A DNA stretch of 11,692 bases from NCBI GenBank assembly GCA_030598645.1, contig JAUVPN010000045.1:1-11692 (forward strand). Direction: 5' to 3'. Within the stretch, counting starts at the first letter, position 1. Each line of letters begins with the position of its first letter. Below are positions 1-6,506 of the stretch, piece after piece. This DNA is from Hyphomicrobium sp. (GTDB lineage: Bacteria > Pseudomonadota > Alphaproteobacteria > Rhizobiales > Hyphomicrobiaceae). A program made the translations under genes and the position numbers. The notes below the pieces were generated by a model, which worked only from the letters and a program-made list of their open reading frames with translations, was not told where the DNA came from and ran no database searches.

Positions 1-31
1 TAGCGCTTTACACAAGTTCGATGAGGATAAA

Positions 32-53
32 ACCGCCGGAACGCTTCGGCGGT
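32..53 (-). terminator. Bidirectional intrinsic terminator after the SnoaL-like gene
   Basis: A perfect 7-bp stem, ACCGCCG at 32-38 and CGGCGGT at 47-53, encloses an 8-nt loop. Read on the minus strand it is followed by TTTTATCC, the usual T-tract, and it lies 53 bp past the stop codon of the minus-strand gene at 107-529. On the plus strand it is followed by CTTATTCT, so it may also stop transcription entering from the left. No competing gene overlaps it. Confidence 0.7.
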
Positions 54-106
54 CTTATTCTGCTTGCGCAAGGCTAGCCGACGCGACCCTGACACTGCAT
101 TCCGAC

Positions 107-529
107 CTATTTCAAAAAGCCCAGCCCTTGAAAAAAGCTGTACTTGTCCCAGTCGACCCAGCTCTCGGCAATCTTCCCATTTTCGAAGCGGTCGATTTCA
201 ATGCCCGTCCACGTGACTTCCTTCCCGGTCGGTGGTTGCCCTAGGTACTCGCCTGTATTGGTAGCGGTAAATTCGAACCGCGTGGCAACCAACTCTCCCT
301 CCGAAATTTGCATCAGACAAATGGTCGTGCAGTTAGTGAATCCCTTATGAAAGTCTGCGACAAGTTCTTTCCAGCTCTCGAGACTCCGTATGCCCGCGCT
401 CCCTTTGACGTCTGATTCTTGGTGATTGACGTAGTTGTCCGAGAGCACGTCTTCAGGCGTATCCATATTGTTGCTGGCCCACATTTCGATCGCGCGTCGC
501 GACATCTCTTTATGGTCTTCAAGCGACAT
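107..529 (-). CDS. SnoaL-like ester cyclase / NTF2-fold protein
   Basis: This 140-residue protein has the size and composition of a single-domain SnoaL-like (NTF2-fold, alpha+beta cone) protein. Visible features are an N-terminal helix, a DNYVNHQ segment near residues 31-37, the stretch EYLGQPPTGK that is typical of SnoaL-type 'ester cyclase' annotations, and a C-terminal ESWVDWDKYSFFQGLGFL-like end where the family carries its W-D residues. Family members include polyketide cyclases, but most bacterial relatives have no known substrate and nothing here suggests polyketide synthesis. The ATG at 529 is preceded by AAAGGG at a good distance. It begins 25 bp after the stop of the upstream MarC-family gene on the same strand and is followed by a strong terminator, so it is probably the last gene of a two-gene transcript. 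The family call is solid; the reaction is unknown. Confidence 0.82.
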   Translation of the reverse strand: MSLEDHKEMSRRAIEMWASNNMDTPEDVLSDNYVNHQESDVKGSAGIRSLESWKELVADFHKGFTNCTTICLMQISEGELVATRFEFTATNTGEYLGQPPTGKEVTWTGIEIDRFENGKIAESWVDWDKYSFFQGLGFLK

Positions 530-554
530 AAACGTGCCCTTTGTGCTCGCTAAT

Positions 555-1187
555 CTACCCGGCGAGGCCTGGCATCAGGCCCTTCAAACCATCTGCTAGC
601 ATGCCGATGGCAATCGTTGCCAAAATCATGCCCATGACGCGCGTGACAACACCCATTCCGGATTCCCCCAACCATTTCGATATGGGTCCTGCGAAGCTAA
701 AAAGAAAACCGATCAAGGCGGAAAGTGCCAAGACGATTGCGGTTATCTCGAATCTACCGGCCAAAGCTGAGCTTTGGTGAGCAACCACTAGGACAGTCGC
801 CATAGTTCCCGGCCCTGCGACGATTGGAATGGCGAGCGGGACTACCGCGACTGAAGGGCGAGACTTGGCATCTTCGTGTTCTGCCGGCGTGTGTTGGTGC
901 GATTTGTTATTGTTAAGCATGTTTAGACCGATCAGAAATACAATGACGCCGCCAGCTGCTCTAAGCGCATCGACCGTGATCCCGAAAAAATCAAGTAGCA
1001 ATGAGCCAGACCAAGTAACGATCAGTAGGATGATCGCGACCGCTACGGCGCAGGTCCAAGCGGTACGCTTTGTCTGTGCCTCGTCACGCCCCTCCGTTAG
1101 CCCCGCGAAGATACCCACATTGCCGATAGGGTTCATCACCGAGAAAAGGGCAGCTACAAAACTGGACAGTGCGGCCTCTGTCATCAT
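555..1187 (-). CDS. MarC family integral membrane protein
   Basis: A 210-residue polytopic inner-membrane protein of the MarC/UPF0056 family, at the family's normal length. Hallmarks are the NPIGN motif in the first membrane segment (residues 19-23), AAGGVIVFLIGLNML (77-91), the PLAIPIVAGPGTM motif (117-129) and a last hydrophobic segment TRVMGMILATIAIGMLADG. I count six membrane segments in two similar halves, joined by a hydrophilic loop (about 92-112) holding three histidines. The family's function is unsettled; the old link to multiple antibiotic resistance was not upheld, and transport of small molecules is only presumed. Two adjacent ATG codons (1187 and 1184) are both possible starts; the nearest Shine-Dalgarno-like core (AAAGGA) lies 12-15 nt upstream, within a 14-bp tandem duplication. 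It is probably cotranscribed with the SnoaL-like gene that follows. Confidence 0.9.
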   Translation of the reverse strand: MMTEAALSSFVAALFSVMNPIGNVGIFAGLTEGRDEAQTKRTAWTCAVAVAIILLIVTWSGSLLLDFFGITVDALRAAGGVIVFLIGLNMLNNNKSHQHTPAEHEDAKSRPSVAVVPLAIPIVAGPGTMATVLVVAHQSSALAGRFEITAIVLALSALIGFLFSFAGPISKWLGESGMGVVTRVMGMILATIAIGMLADGLKGLMPGLAG

Positions 1188-1198
1188 GATGTTTGCGT

Positions 1199-1227
1199 GT
1201 CCTTTTGTTGAGGTCCTTTTGTTGAGG
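1199..1227. repeat. 14-bp perfect tandem duplication upstream of the MarC-family gene
   Basis: TCCTTTTGTTGAGG occurs twice back to back (1200-1213 and 1214-1227), and the period extends one base left. On the minus strand each copy reads CCTCAACAAAAGGA and so ends in the AAAGGA Shine-Dalgarno-like core. The copy nearer the gene puts that core 12-15 nt before the two candidate ATGs. A TTGACA hexamer lies further upstream at 1253-1248 on the minus strand, so the repeat probably falls in the 5' leader. Confidence 0.85.
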
Positions 1228-1247
1228 CAAGGAACACCTTACCCCGA

Positions 1248-1253
1248 TGTCAA
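1248..1253 (-). promoter_or_regulatory. Possible -35 element for the MarC/SnoaL operon
   Basis: The minus strand reads TTGACA here, a perfect match to the sigma-70 -35 hexamer. At 17 bp spacing the -10 position would be TTGCCT (1230-1225), a poor match to TATAAT but within the looseness seen in alphaproteobacterial housekeeping promoters. Transcription would then start inside or next to the 14-bp tandem repeat. Only the -35 hexamer is convincing. Confidence 0.35.
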
Positions 1254-1732
1254 GCGGGATTCCTAGATTGTCGGTCCCTGTTATAAATTCTATGAAGAGG
1301 GTTGGAGCCGCGGCAGTCTCTGGCCTGCACGGCAGTTGCCATTGGCAAACGTGTGCAGTCTAGAAAAGGATTGCTCTCGAATGAGGGGCTGCTGAGTGTG
1401 GAAAGGCAGGCGCTGGGGCGCTTGGCGCGAGAAGTTGCTTATTGGCCCAACGCGGACGCTCAAAACTGCACCAACCAAAGGCGTACGCGGGTACTGTCTT
1501 GTGCTTGGCCTCACTAAGGGCTAGCTCCTCCATAAGGTGCTGCACTGGGCGCGCGGCGCAGCGCTGGAAAGAGCGTCCCGCGGAACTCTTCGATATCCAG
1601 ATTGTACGCCGTCATTCTAGCGCGGCCTTACGGTCTCGAACCAACGGGCAATGATGCCGAGTAAACCCCTAAGCCGAGCGAAGAGCTAAGGATATGTACG
1701 AAAAGACCGTGGCGGCAGGGAGGGTCGCGTAG
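1254..1732. other. Non-coding spacer between divergent MarC and prfC genes
   Basis: About 480 bp separate the MarC upstream region from prfC. Several overlapping short open frames exist on both strands (within 1290-1654), but none has a recognisable domain, signal peptide or convincing ribosome binding site, and they overlap one another, which is usual for random GC-rich sequence. I see no tRNA, terminator or transposase remnant. The prfC promoter should lie in the right part; I could not identify it with confidence. Confidence 0.5.
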
Positions 1733-3343
1733 GTGTGCGAAATCCAAGATGTCACTGGCGGCACCAATAGTGAATTGGGCCGCCAGATTAGGCGCCGTCG
1801 CACGTTCGCGATAATTTCTCACCCGGACGCCGGCAAGACGACGCTCACCGAAAAGCTCTTGCTGTTTGGAGGCGCAATTCAGCTTGCCGGCCAAGTCAAA
1901 GCGAAAAAGGACAAGCGCGGCGCGCGATCCGATTGGATGGCGACGGAACGTGCGCGTGGCATCTCGGTCGTCGCTTCGGTGATGACGTTCAAGTATGACG
2001 GTGCCGTTTTGAACCTGCTTGATACCCCTGGTCACGAAGATTTTTCCGACCACACGTATCGGACCCTGACGGCCGTCGATTCAGCCATCATGGTCATCGA
2101 TGCGGCCAAGGGCATCGAGGCGCGTACGCGCAAGCTGTTCGAAATCTGTCGACTGCGCGACATCCCCATCATCACGTTCATCAATAAGATGGACCGGGAG
2201 AGCCGCGAGCCGCTCGAGCTGCTGGACGAGATTGAGAAGGTGCTGGCCCTCGATACCGCGCCCATGGTCTGGCCCATCGGCAAGGGGCGCAAATTCCGTG
2301 GCACTTACGATCTTGTTCGGCCGCGCATCCGCCGCGTCGATGAGGACCCCGAGGGTTTGCCTGTCTCGGGACCAAATGATCCGGTCTTTGAGTCCTTGCT
2401 CGAAGACGAGCAACAGGACGATTGGCGCGACGAGATTGAGCTCGTTAAGGACGCTTGTGGCCGTTTTGAATTGAAGGCCTTCCGAGAAGGTACGCTCACT
2501 CCCGTGTTTTTTGGTAGCGCTCTCAAGAATTTTGGCGTGCGCGATATCCTGGACGCGCTCGTTGCCCATGCGCCGCCGCCCCTTGACCGCAACGCGGCAA
2601 CGCGGGTCGTGGTGGCGAGCGAACCTGCGATGACCGGCGTCATCTTCAAGATCCAGGCGAACATGGATGCCAACCATCGTGACCGCATCGCTTTCATGCG
2701 AGTGTGCTCGGGCCGTCTTACGCGCGGCATGAAGGTGAAACACGTTCGCACCGGCAAGACCATGGCGCTGCAGACCCCACAGTTCTTTTTTGCGCAGGAC
2801 CGCTCGCTGGCCGAAGAGGCTTATGCCGGTGACATCGTTGGCATACCTAATCGAGGCAGCTTGAGGATCGGCGACGCGCTGACGGAGGGCGAGGACATCA
2901 GATTTCTGGGAATTCCAAGTTTTGCGCCCGAGATCCTGCGCCGCATAAGGCTCGAAGACGCGATCCGTGCCAAGAAGCTCAAAGAGGCTCTGTGCGAGAT
3001 GGCCGAGGAGGGTGTCGTCCAAATTTTCCAACCGCTTGACGGCACGCAGCCCATTGTGGGCGTCATTGGAAACCTGCAGCTTGACGTATTAGCCGACCGG
3101 CTCGGCGAAGAGTATGGACTTCCCATAGCGTTCGATACTGCGCCCTGCGACGCCGCGCGCTGGATCACGTCCGAAGACCCGGACGCATTAGACCGTTTCA
3201 TTGCGGGCCACAGGTCGTCGGTGGCTACCGATATCGATGGGGACCATGTCTTCCTCGCCGCCTCGGCATTCAACTTGTCCTGGACCCAGGACAAGAATCT
3301 CGAGATTGCCTTTGCCGATATTAAGGCGATCGACGGGATCTGA
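1733..3343 (+). CDS. prfC: Peptide chain release factor 3 (RF3)
   Basis: RF3 is a cytoplasmic translational GTPase that recycles RF1/RF2 from the ribosome after peptide release. The 536 residues are close to the usual length of about 530. The GTPase motifs are all present: P-loop SHPDAGKTT (29-37), RGISV (75-79, G2), DTPGH (97-101, G3), NKMD (151-154, G4) and GSAL (261-264, G5). The RF3-specific SHPDAGKTTLTEKLL and FFGSALKNFGV signatures separate it from EF-G and TypA, and the C-terminal region keeps the LDGTQPIVGVIGNLQLDVL segment of RF3. The start is GTG at 1733: a GGGAGGG Shine-Dalgarno lies 8 nt upstream (1718-1724), and the in-frame codon directly before GTG is a TAG stop, so no earlier start is possible. 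It appears to be a single-gene unit with a long spacer upstream and about 165 bp before the next gene. Translation reads through without any break. Confidence 0.97.
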   Translation: MCEIQDVTGGTNSELGRQIRRRRTFAIISHPDAGKTTLTEKLLLFGGAIQLAGQVKAKKDKRGARSDWMATERARGISVVASVMTFKYDGAVLNLLDTPGHEDFSDHTYRTLTAVDSAIMVIDAAKGIEARTRKLFEICRLRDIPIITFINKMDRESREPLELLDEIEKVLALDTAPMVWPIGKGRKFRGTYDLVRPRIRRVDEDPEGLPVSGPNDPVFESLLEDEQQDDWRDEIELVKDACGRFELKAFREGTLTPVFFGSALKNFGVRDILDALVAHAPPPLDRNAATRVVVASEPAMTGVIFKIQANMDANHRDRIAFMRVCSGRLTRGMKVKHVRTGKTMALQTPQFFFAQDRSLAEEAYAGDIVGIPNRGSLRIGDALTEGEDIRFLGIPSFAPEILRRIRLEDAIRAKKLKEALCEMAEEGVVQIFQPLDGTQPIVGVIGNLQLDVLADRLGEEYGLPIAFDTAPCDAARWITSEDPDALDRFIAGHRSSVATDIDGDHVFLAASAFNLSWTQDKNLEIAFADIKAIDGI

Positions 3344-3509
3344 CGGCGGCTGGCCATAGATCTAGGCTCGTATGCGAAATGAAATTAACGTTGGATTTGC
3401 GCCCGGGCTGCACCGCGAAAATATGCGAGCGTCAGCCTTATTGGCAGCAAGGCGTAGAAATGCGTTTAGCAATGCCAATAACAAAAAGGAGTTGGAGAAG
3501 GACGAGCCC

Positions 3510-4136
3510 ATGACCAAGTTGAAACTCACCTACTTTGACTTTCATGGTGGGCGCGGAGAACCCGCCCGAATTGCTCTCTCGATCGGCGGGGTTGTGTTCG
3601 AAGACGATCGTGTTCCGCTCGCCGAATGGGAGCGTCGTAAGCCGGACACGCCGTTTGGAGCTTTACCACTGCTCGAAGTGGACGGGCAGATCGTGGCGCA
3701 GTCCAATGCAATCAATCGCTATGTGGGCAAGCTTGCGGGCCTCTATCCTTCTGACCCGTGGGAGGCCGCGCTATGTGACGAGATCATGGAGGCGGTGGAG
3801 GACATCATATGTGAATTGGTGGCCACCTTCGGTCTTCCGGAAGAGCAAAAGAAAACGCAGCGCCAGGCGCTGGCGGAAGGCGCCCTCCCAGTCTATCTCA
3901 TCCGACTACAGCGACGGCTTGAAGCGCATGGAGGCCGGTATTTCGTCGCGGACCGCCTGTCGGTCGCCGATCTCAAGGTCTTCGCATTGATGCGGAACCT
4001 CAAGTCCGGAGTACTCGATCATTTGCCGACCGATATACCTGATCACGTCGCGCCCAAGCTCATTGAGCATTATGAGCGGGTTAAAAACGATCCAGGCGTC
4101 AAAGCCTACTATGCCAAGCACGGTTTTACCGTCTAA
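3510..4136 (+). CDS. Glutathione S-transferase, Sigma-like class
   Basis: A cytosolic GST of 208 residues, the standard length. The N-terminal thioredoxin-like domain starts LTYFDFHGGRGEPARIAL; Tyr8 sits where Sigma/Alpha/Mu/Pi enzymes carry the tyrosine that activates the glutathione thiol. The GALPLLEVDG turn holds the cis-proline that binds the glutathione backbone, and QSNAINRYVG (about 64-73) matches the QS-AI motif that binds the gamma-glutamyl part. The all-helical C-terminal domain contains the N-capping box SVADLKVF. The substrate cannot be predicted. The ATG at 3510 is chosen over the in-frame ATG at 3372 because it aligns with family starts and is preceded by a purine-rich GGAGAAGGA Shine-Dalgarno; the extra 46 residues upstream look unlike any GST. 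It lies 166 bp after prfC on the same strand, so a separate promoter is likely. Confidence 0.93.
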   Translation: MTKLKLTYFDFHGGRGEPARIALSIGGVVFEDDRVPLAEWERRKPDTPFGALPLLEVDGQIVAQSNAINRYVGKLAGLYPSDPWEAALCDEIMEAVEDIICELVATFGLPEEQKKTQRQALAEGALPVYLIRLQRRLEAHGGRYFVADRLSVADLKVFALMRNLKSGVLDHLPTDIPDHVAPKLIEHYERVKNDPGVKAYYAKHGFTV

Positions 4137-4492
4137 ATCGCTCTTGCTTTCGGCCTAGCGTTGCAGGGTGCTGCGTTAGGCACCCAAATCGCCATCGAGC
4201 AAGGGCGGCGTCCTTCCATTGCTATCCGACTGCCGTTGAACTTGGATATAAAGTTGGGAAGCGATGTTCGCGTCACAACCAACAGCAGACATTATTCGCA
4301 GTGAGGTAGATGTCAGCTAAGTAGCAATTGCAGTCATACAGCAGGGAGCTTTGGGAGATCTAGTTGGTCTCATAGTCAAGGATCTCCTGCGGCTTAGACT
4401 GGCGGACCAAGAAGACGCAATTCTATGTCGCAATGAAATTGTTTATTCTGCGTTGTTTGCATTCTAGGCTTCAGCCTTCAAAGCTGCGAGCG
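4137..4492. other. Non-coding spacer with a weak hairpin and a repeat remnant
   Basis: No convincing gene is found between the GST and DUF2333 genes. A 6-bp stem, GGGTGC (4166-4171) with GCACCC (4180-4185), lies 30 bp after the GST stop and may help terminate transcription, but no T-tract follows. At 4310 there is a degenerate copy of the ATGTCGGCTAAGTGCCAA repeat, listed separately. The segment around 4430-4470 is locally T-rich and is the best place to look for the DUF2333 promoter. Confidence 0.45.
4310..4327 (+). repeat. Degenerate copy of the 'MSAK-Q' short repeat (copy 1)
   Basis: ATGTCAGCTAAGTAGCAA matches the copy at 10141 in 15 of 18 positions, and both are preceded within 20 bases by ATTCGC. 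The match is short and contains an in-frame TAG, so this is an eroded remnant if it is homologous at all. Confidence 0.4.
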
Positions 4493-4501
4493 GTGTTAGG
4501 T

Positions 4502-4547
4502 TTTAGCGGGGCAGCGTACTACCTTGCGCGGGCAGGAGACCGCTAAA
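4502..4547 (+). promoter_or_regulatory. Inverted repeat enclosing the RBS and start of the DUF2333 gene
   Basis: TTTAGCGG (4502-4509) and CCGCTAAA (4540-4547) form a perfect 8-bp inverted repeat with a 30-nt spacer. The Shine-Dalgarno AGGAG (4534-4538) sits in the spacer next to the right arm, and the right arm ends on the A of the ATG. In mRNA, pairing of the arms would hide the start codon region. It could equally be a DNA operator or chance. Confidence 0.4.
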
Positions 4548-5734
4548 TGTTCGATCGAATGATAGGCTTCTTTTCCACCGCTTGGAGCTGGTTCCGCGGA
4601 CTGTTCGATTTCAAGCTTCCAGAAGCCGCGGAGGGCGGTCCGGCAACGTTCCGCAAAACACGAACGGTCGGCAATGTTATCTGGCGCGGCGGCATTGTTC
4701 TGCTTCTGCTGCTGTTCGTGTTGTGGAATGCACATTTTATTTGGAACGTACTTTGGATACGAGACTATACCCTCGCATATCCAAGGCCTGTGCTGCAGCA
4801 AAGGACTATTTCAACATCGGGCGAGCAAGTGAAGACGGAAAGCGCGTCTGCGGAAACACAAACCTGTAGCCGTTCCAAGATCGTCGATATCCAGTCACAA
4901 CTCATCGATTTCTTGGTAAATCGAAACGCCTGGGTTCCCTCAATGCCCCAGTTCAAGTTGGGTTTTTTCGCAGTTGTATCTTGGGACGCTACGCCTTTCT
5001 TCGACAACAAGGCCTCCTTCCAACGTGGCGTCCTGAGAGCTCTGAGGCGGACAGCTGTTGAACTTGCAGATATTTTGGGCCGCACGCGTGGCACATCGGA
5101 GGTGGACGAGGGCCTTCAGGCGGCACGGGGCTTATTGCAATATGATGAGCGCACGTGGTGGATAAACCCATTTGATGCGGAGCGTCCGTTGGGGCCAGTC
5201 CAGCCCTCACCAATGATTTATCGCCGAGCAATAAGTCTCTATGATAAGTACAATGACCGCCTCGGCCAGTGCGATGCGCTGTTCGACGCTCGCGCAGATA
5301 ATTTGCAGCAGTTTCTCGATCGGATTACAAACGATATCGGCTCAACAGCCGACGCACTTGCTAAGCGGTCTCAAGCAAGTCGTTATGATGCTCCGACCAA
5401 CAGTTTTGTCGAAGCTGAAGGCAATAACCGTGGTTGGTTCGATACGCGGGCGGACAATTTCTTCATGGTGGCCTCTGGGCAGATGTATGCCTATTACGGC
5501 CTCATTCAGGCTGCGCGGGTTGATTTCGAAGATGTGGTCCAAAAGCGCGACCTAGAAGATGTATGGAGCCGAATGGAGCAGCACGTTGCAGAGGCCGCAG
5601 CTCTGTCACCGGCAATTATTTCGAATGGCCGCGAGGATGGCCTCTTTATGCCCGCTCATCTTTCAGTCATGGCAGCAAATATTCTGCGCGCTCGCGCCAA
5701 CATGACAGAACTGCGCGATATTCTTAAACGCTGA
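4547..5734 (+). CDS. DUF2333 family membrane-anchored protein
   Basis: This 395-residue protein fits the DUF2333 family (PF10095) in length, in its single N-terminal membrane segment and in its conserved body. An amphipathic, Trp/Phe-rich start (residues 1-22) is followed by one strongly hydrophobic segment at about 46-70; the rest, about 325 residues, is soluble and mostly helical and probably lies in the periplasm. Recognisable blocks are FLVNRNAWVPSMPQFKLGFF, an RTRGTSEVD segment, the aromatic TWWINPF near 208-214, a DALFDARADNL block and FFMVASGQMYAYYGL. The family has no established function. The ATG has a good Shine-Dalgarno, AGGAG, with 8-nt spacing. It stands alone on the plus strand and converges on the Hsp20 gene. 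The unusual point is the inverted repeat around its translation start. Confidence 0.88.
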   Translation: MFDRMIGFFSTAWSWFRGLFDFKLPEAAEGGPATFRKTRTVGNVIWRGGIVLLLLLFVLWNAHFIWNVLWIRDYTLAYPRPVLQQRTISTSGEQVKTESASAETQTCSRSKIVDIQSQLIDFLVNRNAWVPSMPQFKLGFFAVVSWDATPFFDNKASFQRGVLRALRRTAVELADILGRTRGTSEVDEGLQAARGLLQYDERTWWINPFDAERPLGPVQPSPMIYRRAISLYDKYNDRLGQCDALFDARADNLQQFLDRITNDIGSTADALAKRSQASRYDAPTNSFVEAEGNNRGWFDTRADNFFMVASGQMYAYYGLIQAARVDFEDVVQKRDLEDVWSRMEQHVAEAAALSPAIISNGREDGLFMPAHLSVMAANILRARANMTELRDILKR

Positions 5735-5902
5735 CCGCTGGACGTGATTCTCCGCCGCATAATTTCGGGAGGCTAGGTACTCATTATCGGGATCCTTGCG
5801 TCACCAAGCATCTGCAGCGGCGCAAAAACCCGAAGGAGGGGTGGATTGATGCCTGCTAAGCGCCAAAAGCGAGCATTCAGTTCAACAAGCCTGCGCTCCA
5901 GT
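5735..5902. other. Convergent spacer between the DUF2333 and hsp20 genes
   Basis: This 168-bp gap holds a purine-rich AAGGAGGGG run (5833-5841) and an ATG at 5849 that opens a 59-codon frame running antisense into the 3' end of hsp20. On the minus strand, 5840-5822 reads CCC-CTCCTTC-GGG followed by TTTTTG, a short hairpin with a T-run that could be a weak terminator for hsp20. No strong terminator for the DUF2333 gene is visible. Confidence 0.35.
5849..5878 (+). repeat. Degenerate copy of the 'MSAK-Q' short repeat (copy 2)
   Basis: ATGCCTGCTAAGCGCCAA matches the copy at 10141 in 15 of 18 positions and the similarity continues into the following A-run. In reading frame it gives MPAKRQKRAF, against MSAKCQKQTV at 10141. 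It opens a 59-codon frame (to 6028) with an excellent Shine-Dalgarno match (AAGGAGG, 9 nt upstream), but that frame overlaps the 3' end of hsp20 on the other strand and resembles no protein I know. Confidence 0.5.
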
Positions 5903-6319
5903 CTATGTCTTGCGCACGGCAATCTTTTTTGCAGTAGTTTGGGAAGAGGTTCGCTTGGCAATCTTTATGCGGAGGATTCCATTGCTGAACTCCGCATCGA
6001 TTTTGTCGCCATCCGCATCTGGCGGTAGTCGGAACGTTCGCTGGAACGCGCCGTACTCTCGTTCCGAGAAGAAGTATGTGCGACCCGTTTCCTCATGTTC
6101 AGATCGCTTTTCGCCGCGAACCACGAGGCTATTATCTTCAGTGGATACGTCGACATCTTCCGTCTTTATGCCAGGAAGCTCGACGTTGATTTCGTAGTAG
6201 TCCTCTAGCGCGGATGCATCAGAACGTGGGGCAAACCAGTCTGCAACCCTCTGACCGATATTTCGCAGCGGTTCATATAAGTCTGGCCACCAACCAGCCG
6301 TATGAGATTTCTCGACCAT
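5903..6319 (-). CDS. Hsp20/alpha-crystallin small heat shock protein
   Basis: An ATP-independent holdase chaperone of 138 residues that forms oligomers and binds unfolding proteins in the cytoplasm. A short Trp-rich N-terminal arm (WWPDLYEPLRN, 10-20) precedes the alpha-crystallin domain at about 39-122. Hallmarks are YEINVELPG (42-50), the VVRGEKR strand (66-72), a Glu-rich loop, FQRTFRLP (92-99) and the family's A-x-x-x-NGIL motif (AEFSNGIL, 109-116). The C-terminal tail carries KKIAV, an I-x-V version of the I-x-I motif that docks onto neighbouring subunits. No internal Met is available, so the ATG at 6319 is the only ATG start; its upstream sequence has only a weak Shine-Dalgarno. A heat-shock-type promoter lies directly in front of it. 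It is transcribed divergently from the thiol-redox gene on its right. Confidence 0.95.
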   Translation of the reverse strand: MVEKSHTAGWWPDLYEPLRNIGQRVADWFAPRSDASALEDYYEINVELPGIKTEDVDVSTEDNSLVVRGEKRSEHEETGRTYFFSEREYGAFQRTFRLPPDADGDKIDAEFSNGILRIKIAKRTSSQTTAKKIAVRKT

Positions 6320-6326
6320 CTTTGCC

Positions 6327-6358
6327 TACATAGGGAGCTTCTAACTTCGGGGAGCAAG
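6327..6358 (-). promoter_or_regulatory. Probable RpoH (sigma-32) promoter of hsp20
   Basis: On the minus strand CTTGCT (6358-6353) is followed after 17 nt by CCCTATGTA (6335-6327). This fits the alphaproteobacterial heat-shock consensus as I know it, CTTG about 17 nt before CYTATNT. It faces a small heat shock gene, which makes chance unlikely. The -10 element ends only 7 nt from the ATG, so the transcript would have almost no leader. Confidence 0.6.
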
Positions 6359-6506
6359 TTTGTACTAGCAGCGAGGGGCAGCCCTTGATCCGGCTCAATC
6401 AGTCTTCAGAAAGATTGTGTTTACGTGCGGGTCTTGGAGAGCGAGCCTCTAGAAATTGCTCCGTGCCGCGCGTCGATATATGGGTGAGTTGCCTGGCCGA
6501 AGTTGG

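Noticed and set aside
1290..1654. Several overlapping 60-75-codon frames on both strands
   Set aside because: They overlap each other, have no convincing ribosome binding sites and resemble no protein; GC-rich non-coding DNA gives such frames by chance.
1613..1660. tRNA-like GTCTCGAACC stretch in the prfC upstream spacer
   Set aside because: There is no acceptor stem, anticodon arm or CCA region in a cloverleaf arrangement around it.
2081..3031. 316-codon open frame antisense to prfC
   Set aside because: It lies wholly inside the prfC coding region on the other strand and shows no domain. Long antisense frames are a usual result of GC-rich codon use.
3372..3509. 46-residue N-terminal extension of the GST
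   Set aside because: The family start and a Shine-Dalgarno point to the ATG at 3510. The extension is basic, has no targeting signal pattern and does not resemble GST sequence.
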